Source of the DNA: Nesterenkonia alba DSM 19423
GTDB taxonomy: Bacteria > Actinomycetota > Actinomycetes > Actinomycetales > Micrococcaceae
DNA: 64,000 nt
Direction: 5' to 3'
NCBI RefSeq assembly: GCF_000421745.1
Contig: NZ_ATXP01000003.1
Location: 1 to 64,000 of the forward strand
Shown here: piece after piece, positions 62,832-64,000 of the stretch
Layout: each line of letters opens with the position of its first letter
Position numbering within the stretch: the first letter of the stretch is position 1
Program-made: the position numbers and the translations under genes
The notes under the pieces: model-generated
Databases searched by the model: none
Told to the model about the DNA's origin: nothing
The model's input: only the letters and a program-made list of their open reading frames with translations

Positions 62832-63935
62832 TTACCTGCTGAGGTACTCGTCCAGGGTGCCGTCCTTGATTGCTTGGGAGATCTCCTCCATCGCCTGGGG
62901 GTCCTGGTGCCAGATCCATTGCCCATCGTCGGAATAGCCGGAGCCGGCCGTGGGCAGGGTGGCGAACTGGATGTTATCGGCCGCGTTACGGTAGCTGAAA
63001 GCGATCGAGGCCGCTGTGGTGGAGTCGAGCTCCTCATCGGTGATGAGGTGCTCAGAGAAGGTGGAGACCATCTCGTGCAGGCGCACGGGATTGGACAGCG
63101 TGGAGGGGCTGGCCGCTTCACTGATAACCCCACGGATGAAGGACTGCTGATTGCGGATACGCTGCAGGTCCCCATCGGGGAAGCTGGAACGGTGCCGGAC
63201 AAAGCTCAGCGCCTCATCGGAGTTCATGTGCTGTTGGCCGGGCTGGAAGGTGTACCCCTCGCCGGTGGTGAACGGCTCCGAGTACGTGGAATTGACCGTC
63301 ACGCCGTCCATCGCGTCGACCAGTCCGGTGAAACCGAGCATGTCGACAGCGGCGATGTGGTCGATGCGCACATCAAACATCTGCTCCACTGTGGCCCAGG
63401 TCAACCAGGGGCCTTCTCCCCCACCGAGAGCCAGGCCGGCATTGACCTTGTGCCAGCCGTAGTCATACGGCAGCTCAACCCAGAGGTCACGTGGGATGGA
63501 GATGACCTGGATGGATTCGCGGTCAGCCGGTAAATGGATCAGCATCATCGTGTCACTGCGGGAGCCACCGGGGACCCGGGGCAAGTCTTCATCTTCCCCG
63601 GATCCGCCTTCGGCATCGGAGCCCAACAGCAGGATGTTCATCGACCCGTCATCCAGCGGGGCGGGGCGGTCCTCTTCAGGGGGGCGCACCGTGTCGGTAC
63701 CGTCAGCCGATTCGGGGAAGTGCCGGACATTGCCGTCATAGGCCCGGGCCAGGGAGAACAGGTAGGCGCCAGCGCCCAATAGCGCGACCATGACCAGGGT
63801 GGCGAAGAGCCCGAGCACTGCCAGCCCGCGGCGTTTGCGGCGGGGGCGGTCGTCGTCGCTGTCGTAGAGGTAGACGGGCCCGTCACCTCCGGGGGGCGAT
63901 CCGGGGGCGGTATGACGAGGGGGCGCTGCCGTCAT
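62832..63935 (-). CDS. LytR-CpsA-Psr (LCP) family protein
   Basis: 367 residues. A charged cytoplasmic N terminus with RRKRR is followed by one transmembrane helix at about 38-60 (GLAVLGLFATLVMVALLGAG), then the LCP domain: MNILLLGSDAEGG, RSDTMMLIHLPADR, SIPRDLWVELPYDYG, and SFVRHRSSFPDGDLQRIRNQQSFIRG. It would transfer glycopolymers to peptidoglycan on the outer face of the membrane. AGGAG lies 7-8 nt upstream of ATG 63935, and TATTCT near 63994-63989 is a plausible -10. It precedes the DAK2 gene in the same direction, where rpmB is often found in relatives. It is a paralogue of the LCP protein encoded at 53.4 kb. Confidence 0.92.
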   Translation of the reverse strand: MTAAPPRHTAPGSPPGGDGPVYLYDSDDDRPRRKRRGLAVLGLFATLVMVALLGAGAYLFSLARAYDGNVRHFPESADGTDTVRPPEEDRPAPLDDGSMNILLLGSDAEGGSGEDEDLPRVPGGSRSDTMMLIHLPADRESIQVISIPRDLWVELPYDYGWHKVNAGLALGGGEGPWLTWATVEQMFDVRIDHIAAVDMLGFTGLVDAMDGVTVNSTYSEPFTTGEGYTFQPGQQHMNSDEALSFVRHRSSFPDGDLQRIRNQQSFIRGVISEAASPSTLSNPVRLHEMVSTFSEHLITDEELDSTTAASIAFSYRNAADNIQFATLPTAGSGYSDDGQWIWHQDPQAMEEISQAIKDGTLDEYLSR

Positions 63936-64000
63936 CGTGGTTCTCCTTGGACTGGGCGCCGATGGCGCAGAAAGGCTGTAGTAGCCCAGAATAGAGCACA

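Overview
The window is chromosomal DNA of a high-GC Gram-positive bacterium (Actinomycetota), most likely order Micrococcales. Reasons: the uvrC-rapZ-yvcK-whiA block, a cysteine-free L32 of the Micrococcaceae type, the galU/coaD and rsmD-recG-DAK2 neighbourhoods, an actinobacterial-type LexA box at uvrA, and many genes whose start codon sits 6-8 nt after a TANNNT -10 box (leaderless). Genus cannot be fixed from the sequence alone.

Layout. 1-2685 is the right end of an integrated element: the 3' end of a transposase gene with repeats behind it, an excisionase-like HTH gene diverging from an XRE repressor, and a tyrosine integrase that faces the 3' end of tRNA-Leu(GAG), the likely attachment site. 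From 2685 on the DNA looks like core chromosome: rpmE2, a TSUP exporter, a lone ABC ATPase and a frameshifted serB. The pentose-phosphate operon tkt-tal-pgi-zwf-pgl (6.0-13.4 kb) has no opcA between zwf and pgl. It meets the glycolytic operon gap-pgk-tpiA-secG (16.8-13.4 kb) end to end.

17-26.6 kb carries sodA, whiA-yvcK-rapZ-uvrC-plsC and an SOS-boxed uvrA. 26.6-32 kb has an MFS exporter with a divergent TetR and paired operators, a metallo-beta-lactamase fold hydrolase and a Ski2-like helicase. 32-35.2 kb is a thiamine/HMP ECF transporter: YkoE plus one 796-residue chain that fuses both ATPases to the T component, behind a TPP riboswitch that contains the ribosome binding site. 35.2-46 kb has uvrB-coaE, a BCCT transporter, rpsA with a strong terminator, an Eis-type acetyltransferase and polA. 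A GH38 alpha-mannosidase and a hotdog thioesterase follow.

50-58.9 kb is an envelope-related region: four glycosyltransferases, an LCP ligase and galU, interleaved with tRNA-Gly(TCC), rnc, rpmF, a YceD-like gene and coaD. One glycosyltransferase gene starts 2 nt after the end of tRNA-Gly. The window ends with rsmD-recG-DAK2 and a second LCP gene.

No defence system, CRISPR array, prophage structural gene or biosynthetic cluster was seen. No gene-free stretch reaches 300 bases. The most distinctive signals are the riboswitch-controlled ECF fusion, the tRNA/glycosyltransferase junction, the leaderless start pattern, the missing opcA and the G7 frameshift in serB.
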